This document shows positions 1 to 5,117 of a stretch of 5,117 bases of DNA, one piece after another. Numbering within the stretch: position 1 is the first letter of the stretch; each line of letters begins with the position of its first letter. Source of the DNA: Nitrospirota bacterium (GTDB taxonomy: Bacteria; Nitrospirota; UBA9217); contig JAJYKN010000152.1 in the NCBI GenBank assembly GCA_021788515.1, positions 1 through 5,117 on the forward strand. The letters run 5' to 3'. The notes beneath the pieces are model-generated. The model searched no databases. It saw only the letters and a program-made list of their open reading frames with translations, and was not told where the DNA came from. The translations under genes were made by a program, and so were the position numbers.

Positions 1-113
1 TTAAGATTTTTTCTTTCCATTTTGAGCAGAATTTCATTCGTAACTGACTAACCATAATTACTATAAGCAATCACGGGTAATAATCGCGGCTTCTGTTTCG
101 TTTGGATAAAAAT

Positions 114-130
114 AAGGAGGGGGGGGAATA
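114..130 (+). promoter_or_regulatory. Strong ribosome binding site running into an 8-G tract before the two-CW gene
   Basis: AAGGAGG at 114-120 is a near-perfect Shine-Dalgarno sequence. It merges into an uninterrupted run of eight G (119-126), followed by AATA and the ATG at 131. The core lies about 10 nt from the start codon, at the long end of the normal range, and register changes within the G run would shift it by one base at a time. The site clearly decides the start at 131. No convincing -35/-10 pair was found in 1-113. Confidence 0.8.
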
Positions 131-424
131 ATGAGCAAGAAAAATTGCTGGGAATACAAAGCTTGCGGCAGAGAAAGCAGCGGTGCAAAAGTTAACGAAT
201 TAGGCATCTGCCCGTCTGCAACCGCAAAAAAATATCACGGTGTGCATGGCGGGACGCACGGCGGAAGGGCATGTTGGGTCGTCGCAGGCACGTATTGCAA
301 CGGCAAGACGCAGGGTACGTTCGCACATAAACACATTGACTGCTTTAAATGCGATTTCTATGAGTATGTCAAGAAAGCCGAAAAAGGACAATTTATCCTG
401 ACGGCAAATTTGCTTAAAAAATAG
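131..424 (+). CDS. Small cysteine-rich two-CW domain protein
   Basis: This 97-residue protein matches the remembered pattern of the two-CW domain family, named for two Cys-Trp pairs. Here they are NCWE (C6-W7) and ACWVVAGTYC (C48-W49, C56). The rest of the pattern also fits: CGRE at 12-15, ELGICPSA at 23-30, a Gly/His-rich stretch GVHGGTHGGR at 37-46, QGTF at 61-64 and a closing CFKCDFYEYV at 71-80. The seven cysteines (6, 12, 27, 48, 56, 71, 74), with a final CxxC, suggest metal or Fe-S binding or a redox fold, but no ligand set is established here. There is no signal peptide or membrane segment, so it should be cytoplasmic. Related domains occur alone or attached to sensory proteins such as chemoreceptors and kinases. 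The biochemical role is unknown. It is a single gene converging on the protease gene, with a gap of about 62 nt. Its codons are more AT-rich than those of the other genes in the window. Confidence 0.85.
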   Translation: MSKKNCWEYKACGRESSGAKVNELGICPSATAKKYHGVHGGTHGGRACWVVAGTYCNGKTQGTFAHKHIDCFKCDFYEYVKKAEKGQFILTANLLKK

Positions 425-486
425 CGAACGGATACGCTTGATATACTAAAGGCAACGAACCTTGAGACGTTAAAGGGAAATAGTTG

Positions 487-1611
487 CTAATCTTCGCCGA
501 TGTCGAATTTCACCGAAAGAAACCCCATGATATCCTTGAGCGATATAATGCCGATCAGTTGGTCTGCATCGGCGACCATGAGCCTGCTGTTGCCCGTTCT
601 GCTCATGATCGAAAGGGCTTTTAATGCATCCATGCCGGGCCCGACGGTATTTTCCGGTGAACATCCGGACACGGATTCCCCGACGGTGCGCTGTTGCCAT
701 TGCTCCCGGGGGACCTCTTTTACCTGACGGGTGGTGATGCATCCGAGGAGCTTTCCCTTCTCAACAACAGGGTACATCTTATAGTGATAGGTATAGATGT
801 AGTTTTCCACGAGTTCCTGCAGGGAGAGGGATGCAGGCGCCGTAACCGGGTCTTTTTTCATGAACCGCTCCACCTTCTCTCCTTCGAGGGACTTGCGGAT
901 CAACACCTGCTGATAGGACGACTGGGCGGCATTCCGCAAAAAAAATCCGATCATAACCTGCCAGATGCCGCCGATGATATCTCCACGAAGCACATTCAAT
1001 GCGCCGAAGAAGATGAGGGCGATGCCGAACCCGGACCCGATCTGCGAAGCTCTGTGCGTTGCCCAGCGGAGATTCTTTTTCCATTTCCAGAGAATCGATC
1101 GCAAGACCCGTCCCCCGTCGAGGGGATAGGCCGGCAATAGATTAAAGCCCGCGAGTATGAAGTTGATCACCGCCAGATAGCTGAGGACCCCGTAAAGCGG
1201 CATCGAAACGTTCTCGCCTCTGCTGGAGGCTGCGTGCAGAATAAGCCCAAGCAGGACGCTGGACAGCGGTCCGGCAATGGCCATGAAAAACTCGGCCTTG
1301 GGGCCCGGGGGCTCGTCCTCCATTTCAGCAACGCCTCCGAAAATGAAGAGCGTTATCCCTTTCATGGTCACCCCGAACCGTTTGGCGACAAGAGAGTGGG
1401 CAAGCTCATGGAACACGATCGAGCCAAAGAGCCCGAGCGCGCCGGCTACCCCCATCCACCAGTAAGTTGCCTCGGGAAAGTCCTTATAGTAGCCGGGGAA
1501 AATGCCTTTGGCAAGAGACCAGGTGATAAGAAATCCGAGGACCAGCCAGCTCAGGTCTATTCGGACCTCGAATCCAAAGAGCTTAAATAACGTAATCTGT
1601 TTTCCGAACAT
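487..1611 (-). CDS. Site-2 protease family (M50) zinc metalloprotease with C-terminal CBS domain pair
   Basis: This is a polytopic inner-membrane intramembrane protease of 374 residues. The zinc site is visible: HELAH at 68-72 (catalytic Glu69) within FGSIVFHELAHSLVAKRFG, and NLLPAYPLDGGR at 157-168, whose Asp165 is the expected third ligand. Hydrophobic segments lie around 21-38, 52-75, 107-128, 138-158 and 195-225. The C-terminal part, about 250-300 and 310-366, reads as two CBS motifs (VTAPASLSLQELV...YPVV...LLGCIT and ...LMVADADQLIGIISLKDIM), giving the S2P-CBS architecture known from MJ0392-like proteins, where CBS pairs bind adenine nucleotides. I chose the ATG at 1611 because GGAGGGG lies 4-10 nt upstream on the minus strand and the homologous N-terminus usually begins near MFGK. 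A 386-residue form from a GTG at 1647 is possible but has no ribosome binding site. It lies downstream of the Usp gene on the same strand. The substrate is unknown; related enzymes cleave membrane anti-sigma factors or other transmembrane proteins. Confidence 0.93.
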   Translation of the reverse strand: MFGKQITLFKLFGFEVRIDLSWLVLGFLITWSLAKGIFPGYYKDFPEATYWWMGVAGALGLFGSIVFHELAHSLVAKRFGVTMKGITLFIFGGVAEMEDEPPGPKAEFFMAIAGPLSSVLLGLILHAASSRGENVSMPLYGVLSYLAVINFILAGFNLLPAYPLDGGRVLRSILWKWKKNLRWATHRASQIGSGFGIALIFFGALNVLRGDIIGGIWQVMIGFFLRNAAQSSYQQVLIRKSLEGEKVERFMKKDPVTAPASLSLQELVENYIYTYHYKMYPVVEKGKLLGCITTRQVKEVPREQWQQRTVGESVSGCSPENTVGPGMDALKALSIMSRTGNSRLMVADADQLIGIISLKDIMGFLSVKFDIGED

Positions 1612-1676
1612 GGCGCCCCTCCGGAGAGGTGGGAATGGTTTTATCACTGAACCGAGTAGATGCTATCTTGACAGGA

Positions 1677-1709
1677 TAACAGCAAATATATATTTTCAAA
1701 AACCTGTTA
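1677..1709. repeat. AT-rich inverted repeat between the usp and protease genes
   Basis: TAACAG at 1677-1682 and CTGTTA at 1704-1709 are perfect inverted copies separated by 21 AT-rich bases. Inside lies a perfect 12-base palindrome, AAATATATATTT (1684-1695), not on the same centre. No GC-rich stem followed by a T-run is present, so this is not a standard terminator. It could be an operator, an intercistronic hairpin or chance in AT-rich DNA. Confidence 0.35.
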
Positions 1710-1729
1710 CTTTAGCTCATTGCCCAATA

Positions 1730-2182
1730 TCAGCCTCTCCGCACAATGAGCACAGGAATCTTCGTCTCCTTATGCATGACCCCATAGGCAACGCTGCCGA
1801 GTACCGCGGCTGCCAAAGCGCTTCTCCCATGGGAACCCAGAACAATGAGATTTGCCTTCGCCTTCTCCGCCGCGTTCACAATATCCTCCACGGGGTGCCC
1901 TGTCGTGATAACCGTTCTTGACCGGACGCCCTGTTGATCACACAGCTTCCTAATCTGATCCGCATACCCTTTGGCGGCCTCGTGCAGATATTCCTCGAGA
2001 GGTTGAATTATATGCCGTGGAGTGTCCACGGCGGTAACTGTCTGCATCATAATTGGGCGATTATCAACAACACTCAGGACTATTACCGAAGCCTTCAACT
2101 GTTTTGCGAGATCAACCGCATACCTGGCTGCCTTTTGAGCCGTCTTTGAACCATCCGTTGGCACAAGAATCTTCGAAATCAT
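1730..2182 (-). CDS. Universal stress protein, UspA family, ATP-binding type
   Basis: This 150-residue single-domain cytoplasmic protein has the usual length for the family. The N-terminus ISKILVPTDGSKTAQKAARYA (residues 2-22) is the typical first strand and Asp10 loop. Residues 114-131 carry the complete nucleotide signature G-2x-G-9x-G-(S/T): G116, G119, G129, S130, followed by the closing strand IPVLIVRRG. Proteins with this signature bind ATP (the MJ0577 type) and usually form dimers; E. coli UspA lacks it. The start ATG at 2182 is set by AGGAGG at 2192-2187 on the minus strand. The gene is transcribed toward the S2P-CBS protease, with 118 nt between them, so co-transcription is possible but not certain. 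A weak extended -10 lies about 90 nt upstream. Family members support survival of stress, starvation or redox change; the specific role here cannot be told. Confidence 0.95.
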   Translation of the reverse strand: MISKILVPTDGSKTAQKAARYAVDLAKQLKASVIVLSVVDNRPIMMQTVTAVDTPRHIIQPLEEYLHEAAKGYADQIRKLCDQQGVRSRTVITTGHPVEDIVNAAEKAKANLIVLGSHGRSALAAAVLGSVAYGVMHKETKIPVLIVRRG

Positions 2183-2271
2183 AAACCCTCCTTTTATGTT
2201 GTTCGCATCTTGAAAATATTTTACTGGTGGTCGGCCATTGCTGCGAAATCACAGACCGAAGCTTGAGTTAC

Positions 2272-2280
2272 AATATAGCA
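2272..2280 (-). promoter_or_regulatory. Possible extended -10 promoter element for the usp gene
   Basis: Read on the minus strand this is TGC-TATATT: an extended -10 (TGn) and a five-of-six match to TATAAT. No good -35 lies 16-18 nt upstream, which extended -10 promoters can tolerate. Transcription would begin near 2265 and give a leader of about 80 nt before the usp ATG. The call rests on motif inspection only. Confidence 0.3.
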
Positions 2281-2513
2281 TAAATAACTTGCTGCCTAGC
2301 CGTGCTCTTCTGACGCCTCCGGCAAAATTCACACAGCACGAATGTCCTGCATCACTTAGCATGACGATACTAAAAAAGCTTCCTGATGATGACCACATAA
2401 GCCTTACGTTATAACTATATCACAGCGCCACGCCTAAAACGGGTTTTGGCTGTATGCGATTTTCAAAGCATCAAATAAAAGGCCGGCATAACCCCGCTGA
2501 CAAATCCAATAGT

Positions 2514-2532
2514 ACTTCAGCTTTCGCTGGAA
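2514..2532 (-). other. Small hairpin with GAAA tetraloop on the minus strand
   Basis: On the minus strand the sequence reads CTTCCAGC-GAAA-GCTGAAG. CAGC pairs with GCTG under a GNRA (GAAA) loop, and CTT pairs with AAG below a single bulged base, giving seven base pairs. No T-run follows on either strand, so it is not an intrinsic terminator. If the minus strand is transcribed here, it would form a stable structural RNA element; that transcription is not shown. Confidence 0.3.
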
Positions 2533-2566
2533 GATCAATTCCATGAAAATAACCACGATCGTTAAA

Positions 2567-2595
2567 TTGACTCCCTTGACCCGAGATGATAGTAT
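2567..2595 (+). promoter_or_regulatory. Candidate sigma-70 type promoter for the ABC transporter operon
   Basis: TTGACT (2567-2572), five of six against the -35 consensus, is followed by an exact 17-nt spacer and TAGTAT (2590-2595), four of six against the -10. Transcription would begin near 2602, leaving a leader of about 50 nt before the ATG at 2653. A second TTGAC at 2576-2580 repeats the -35 core nine bases on but has no -10 at a suitable distance. Confidence 0.45.
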
Positions 2596-2652
2596 GAAGC
2601 AGATGCGCAGCCGCAAAGGTCCATAGTATCAGTACATCGCTGGAGAGTTCCC

Positions 2653-3333
2653 ATGGTTGTCCTTGAAGCGCAAAGCATATCCAAGTCCTACGTTGCCGGC
2701 AGCAGGAGTATCTCCGTGCTCGATCACGTATCCCTCTCCGTGGCGGAAGGTGAATTTCTCGTTGTGCAGGGAGAAAGCGGCAGCGGCAAATCGACGCTGC
2801 TCTCCATTCTCTCGGGACTCGACACGGTCGACGAAGGCAGGGTCCTGATTGAAGGAAGGGACATTACCAATCTGGGCGAAGACGAACTGGCCCCTGTCAG
2901 GAACAGCAGTTTCGGCTTCGTGTTCCAATCCTATCACCTCGTTCCTTCGCTTACTGCGCTGGAAAACGTCATGTTTCCGGCTGAATTGCGCGGCGACCGG
3001 CAAGCGCGGGAAAAGGCGGAAGGTCTCCTCATGCGGGTTGGGCTTTCGGACCGGGCCGGAAGTTTCCCGCACCAGCTTTCGGGCGGCGAAAAGCAGCGCT
3101 GCGCCATCTGCCGCGCCCTGATCAATGGACCCCGCATCATTTTCGCTGATGAGCCTACGGGGAATCTCGATTCGGTAAATGGCAAGGCTGTGCTGGACCT
3201 GCTCCTGGAGCTCCGCCGCGAAAAGAGCACAACCCTGGTTATGGTCACGCACAGCAGGAGCATCGCGGCCAAGGCAGGCCGCGTGGTCACGCTCCGGGAC
3301 GGAAGGGTTGAGACAGGGAACTTCGATGTTTAA
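2653..3333 (+). CDS. ABC transporter ATP-binding protein, LolD/MacB/YbbA type
   Basis: This 226-residue cytoplasmic ATPase has the normal length for a LolD/YbbA-class subunit, and all nucleotide-binding parts are intact. They are Walker A GESGSGKST (40-48), Q-loop Gln92 in FGFVFQSYHLVPSLTALENV, signature LSGGEKQR (142-149), Walker B RIIFADE (161-167, catalytic Glu167), D-loop NLD (171-173) and switch His200 in VMVTH. The FQSYHLVPSLTALENV stretch is typical of the MacB/LolD/FtsE branch that powers FtsX-type permeases. The ATG at 2653 has GGAGAG at 2642-2647. Its last codons overlap the permease start by 8 nt, which implies coupled translation and one complex. After the signature come Cys150 and Cys153, where most relatives have Val or Ala. 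Pairing with a long YbbP-like permease makes a YbbA-type subunit more likely than LolD proper, but the sequence of the ATPase alone does not separate them. Confidence 0.96.
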   Translation: MVVLEAQSISKSYVAGSRSISVLDHVSLSVAEGEFLVVQGESGSGKSTLLSILSGLDTVDEGRVLIEGRDITNLGEDELAPVRNSSFGFVFQSYHLVPSLTALENVMFPAELRGDRQAREKAEGLLMRVGLSDRAGSFPHQLSGGEKQRCAICRALINGPRIIFADEPTGNLDSVNGKAVLDLLLELRREKSTTLVMVTHSRSIAAKAGRVVTLRDGRVETGNFDV

Positions 3334-5117
3334 CACGCATCTTGTCCGACGCCAGATCGCCGGCTCTTGCCACCAGGCCGTTGTCTTCGTGCTGTGCGTC
3401 GCCCTTTCCCTCGTGACCCTGGTATCGCTTTCGGGATTCAGCCGGAGCGTGCATGCAGCGTTCTTAAAGGACGCCCGCGCGCTGCACGCCGCGGACATCA
3501 TCATACATTCGCACGCTCCCCTCTCCCCCTCTCTCGTAAAAGAGCTTTCCACCCTTTCAAAGCAGGGCCGGATCGAAAGCGCGCGTGTTTACGAATTCTA
3601 CTCTGTCGTGCGGGCCATAAGAAGCCGGTCCGCTGCCGGGCGGCATGACGAAAGCGGGCAGTTGAACACACTGCTTGCGAATTTGAAGGTGGTCGAACCC
3701 GGCTACCCCTTCTACGGCACACTTGTTCTCGCATCGGGAAAGCCGTTCAGTGAAGTACTGACTCCGGGCAGCATTGTCGTGGAACAGGCGCTCTTGGACC
3801 GGCTTTCGTTAAAACTCGGCGACCGGCTCAAAATCGGGGACGCCGTTTTCGTGATCAGGGACGTCGTACTGCAGGAGCCGGACCGGCCGGTCAATTTTTT
3901 CAGTCTCGGCCCGCGCATCTTCATCTCCAGCCGCGACCTTCCGTCCCTTGACCTGTTGGGCAAAGGGAGCCGCGTGAACTACAAGGTCCTTGCCAGGGTA
4001 GCGAATCAGGCGGCCCTGGACCGGATCGCAAAACAGCTTCAGGCAACATCGGACAAGGACAATGAGCGGGTCGATACATTCCAGACCGCGGATTCCGGCG
4101 TGAAGCGGTTCTTTGACAACTTTCTTTTTTTCCTGAACCTGATCGGCATCTTTACCCTGCTGTTGGCCGGAATCGGCATTCAAAGCTCGCTTACGGCCTT
4201 TCTCCGGGAACAGGAGCGGACGATCGCGATCATGAAGGCAATCGGGGCACGGGGCCGGTTCATTGTCCTGCACTACTGCGCTCTGGTCTTTTTTCTCGGG
4301 CTCGGAGGCACGATCGTGGGACTTGGTTCGAGCATTCTGCTGGAAAGGATCCTCCCCGCCCTGTTTCAGGGTTTCCTTCCGTCAGGCATCGAGCTCGGCA
4401 TCTCAGGGACCTCGATGCTGGAGGGTCTTGTTCTCGGCACGGTGGTAGTGGCGCTCTTCACCCTGCATCCGCTGCTTCGCCTTCTGGAGGTGCGGCCTCG
4501 CGCCATCTTCGGCAAGGTCGAAGGCCTGGGGCAGAACCGCGTTCCCTGGCTTTTTATCCTGTCGATTGTTTTCTTCTTCTCCGGTATGGTCCTGTGGACG
4601 ATACCCGGGGTCAAGACAGGTGCGTACTTCGTTCTTGGCACAGGCCTTCTCATCGCGATCTCCTTTGCCTGTGCCGACGGTCTCTTGCGCTTTCTCAAGG
4701 GAAGACCTGTCGGCCGCCTCGTATTCCGCCAGGCGCTTAAAGGGCTGTACCGTCCCGGGAATGCCACGCGTGCGATCATCGTCACCCTGACTGCCGCGCT
4801 TACGGTGGTCTCTGCTCTCACTCTCGTGCAGAGAAACCTCAATGAGACCTTTGTCAGCTCCTATCCTCCTGATTCGCCGAACCTTTTCTTTATCGATATC
4901 CAGCCTTCGCAAAAGGACCGCTTTGCCAAAGAGCTGGGGATGAATGCGATCTACTATCCTGTGGTCCGGGGCACGGTCCTCTCCGTGAACAATGAACAGC
5001 TCGATCGCGAAAAGGAAAGGAAAAAAAAGGGCGATAACCTCGGCCGCGATTTCAACCTCACGTACCGTGATCATCTTCTGGCTGATGAGAAGATTGTGGC
5101 AGGCGGGGGGCTCTTCA
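3326..5117 (+). CDS. YbbP-like FtsX-family ABC permease, 3' end outside the window
   Basis: The frame starts at ATG 3326, inside the end of the ATPase gene, with AGGGA at 3315-3319 as a modest ribosome binding site. It stays open for 597 codons to the window edge; I translated it throughout and found no stop or frameshift. Layout: membrane segment about 18-38; a large extracytoplasmic domain about 40-260 of MacB-core type; a FtsX core with membrane segments about 266-287, 313-336 and 362-385, including the family motif REQERTIAIMKAIGA (294-308); two extra segments about 406-424 and 430-447; and a segment about 480-498 that opens a second repeat. The second extracytoplasmic domain follows and contains GRDFNLTYRDHL (573-584), which resembles the corresponding region of E. 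coli YbbP. Such permeases are about 800-850 residues, so roughly 200-250 are missing. It acts in the inner membrane with the upstream ATPase; the substrate is unknown, with lipids, lipoproteins or hydrophobic compounds plausible. Confidence 0.93.
   Translation, partial: MFNTHLVRRQIAGSCHQAVVFVLCVALSLVTLVSLSGFSRSVHAAFLKDARALHAADIIIHSHAPLSPSLVKELSTLSKQGRIESARVYEFYSVVRAIRSRSAAGRHDESGQLNTLLANLKVVEPGYPFYGTLVLASGKPFSEVLTPGSIVVEQALLDRLSLKLGDRLKIGDAVFVIRDVVLQEPDRPVNFFSLGPRIFISSRDLPSLDLLGKGSRVNYKVLARVANQAALDRIAKQLQATSDKDNERVDTFQTADSGVKRFFDNFLFFLNLIGIFTLLLAGIGIQSSLTAFLREQERTIAIMKAIGARGRFIVLHYCALVFFLGLGGTIVGLGSSILLERILPALFQGFLPSGIELGISGTSMLEGLVLGTVVVALFTLHPLLRLLEVRPRAIFGKVEGLGQNRVPWLFILSIVFFFSGMVLWTIPGVKTGAYFVLGTGLLIAISFACADGLLRFLKGRPVGRLVFRQALKGLYRPGNATRAIIVTLTAALTVVSALTLVQRNLNETFVSSYPPDSPNLFFIDIQPSQKDRFAKELGMNAIYYPVVRGTVLSVNNEQLDREKERKKKGDNLGRDFNLTYRDHLLADEKIVAGGGLF

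Larger units (their letters stand above)
2183..2652. other. 470-nt divergent spacer without a convincing gene
   Basis: This stretch separates the minus-strand usp/protease pair from the plus-strand ABC operon. It is AT-richer than the flanking genes. It contains the usp ribosome binding site and candidate -10, an inverted pair CGTGCT (2301-2306)/AGCACG (2335-2340), a compact palindrome with GCC-t-AAAA against TTTTGGC (2432-2450), a GNRA-type hairpin (2514-2532) and a promoter-like element facing the ABC gene (2567-2595). A minus-strand frame of 60 codons (2434-2616) begins with TTG and lacks a ribosome binding site. Its peptide is not one I recognise. No tRNA, rRNA, known riboswitch or mobile-element end could be identified by eye. 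Confidence 0.6.

Noticed and set aside
1..20. Possible start of a divergent minus-strand gene at the left edge (ATG at 20, MERKNL...)
   Set aside because: Only six codons are visible, no ribosome binding site precedes the ATG, and the sequence is A/T-rich, so it cannot be supported.
416..438. Possible minus-strand terminator after the protease gene: AGCG/CGCT hairpin followed by A and six T
   Set aside because: The stem has only four base pairs with an 8-nt loop, too weak to call, and it overlaps the end of the two-CW coding sequence.
694..1590. Plus-strand open frames opposite the S2P-CBS protease
   Set aside because: The minus strand carries the clear HELAH and PLDGG zinc motifs and CBS domains, so the plus frames are by-products of codon bias.
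1612..1647. GTG start at 1647 giving a 12-residue N-terminal extension of the protease
   Set aside because: There is no ribosome binding site before 1647, whereas GGAGGGG stands at a proper distance before the ATG at 1611. The extra residues include Pro/Arg-rich sequence not typical of the family.
2432..2450. Palindrome GCC-t-AAAA/TTTTGGC as an intrinsic terminator
   Set aside because: The stem is mostly A-T, contains a bulge, and has no T-run on either side. It also does not sit just after any recognised gene.
2629..3552. Minus-strand open frame of 307 codons opposite the ABC ATPase and permease start
   Set aside because: The opposite strand encodes an ATPase with every expected motif plus the permease start. 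The minus frame yields a low-complexity, Arg-rich product with no recognisable domain.
4403..5074. Minus-strand open frame of 223 codons opposite the permease
   Set aside because: It is a shadow of the continuous permease frame. The product is highly charged with no domain and no plausible start signal.

Overview
The window (about 5.1 kb) looks like ordinary bacterial chromosome. It is moderately GC-rich in the long genes and clearly AT-richer in the spacers and in the first small gene. The organism is probably an anaerobic or environmental Gram-negative of the Desulfobacterota/Nitrospirota type. That guess rests on the small two-CW cysteine protein, the soluble Usp, the S2P protease with CBS domains, and a YbbA/YbbP-type exporter pair. 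It is inferred from remembered protein families, not from a search.

Layout: 1-130 is a leader. 131-424 (+) encodes a 97-residue two-CW protein behind a strong ribosome binding site that runs into an 8-G tract. It converges on a minus-strand pair transcribed right to left: a universal stress protein (2182-1730), then, 118 nt downstream, a membrane site-2-type zinc metalloprotease with two CBS domains (1611-487; an upstream GTG at 1647 is judged less likely). From 2183 to 2652 lies a 470-nt divergent spacer with no convincing gene. It holds candidate promoters in both directions and a small GNRA-capped hairpin on the minus strand. From 2653 to the right edge runs a plus-strand operon: a LolD/YbbA-type ABC ATPase (2653-3333), overlapped by 8 nt by a YbbP-like FtsX-family permease that starts at 3326 and is still open at 5117.

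How the genes may work together: the ATPase and permease almost certainly form one MacB/LolCDE-superfamily complex that uses ATP in the cytoplasm to drive work on a lipid, lipoprotein or hydrophobic substrate on the outer face of the inner membrane. The Usp has a complete ATP-binding signature, and the protease carries a CBS pair of the kind that often binds adenine nucleotides, so an energy- or stress-sensing pairing is a reasonable hypothesis but is not shown by the sequence. I did not find a clearly new system, CRISPR array, RNA gene, insertion sequence or phage element. The points most worth a second look are the G-tract before the two-CW gene, the Usp/S2P-CBS pairing, and the structured 470-nt spacer.
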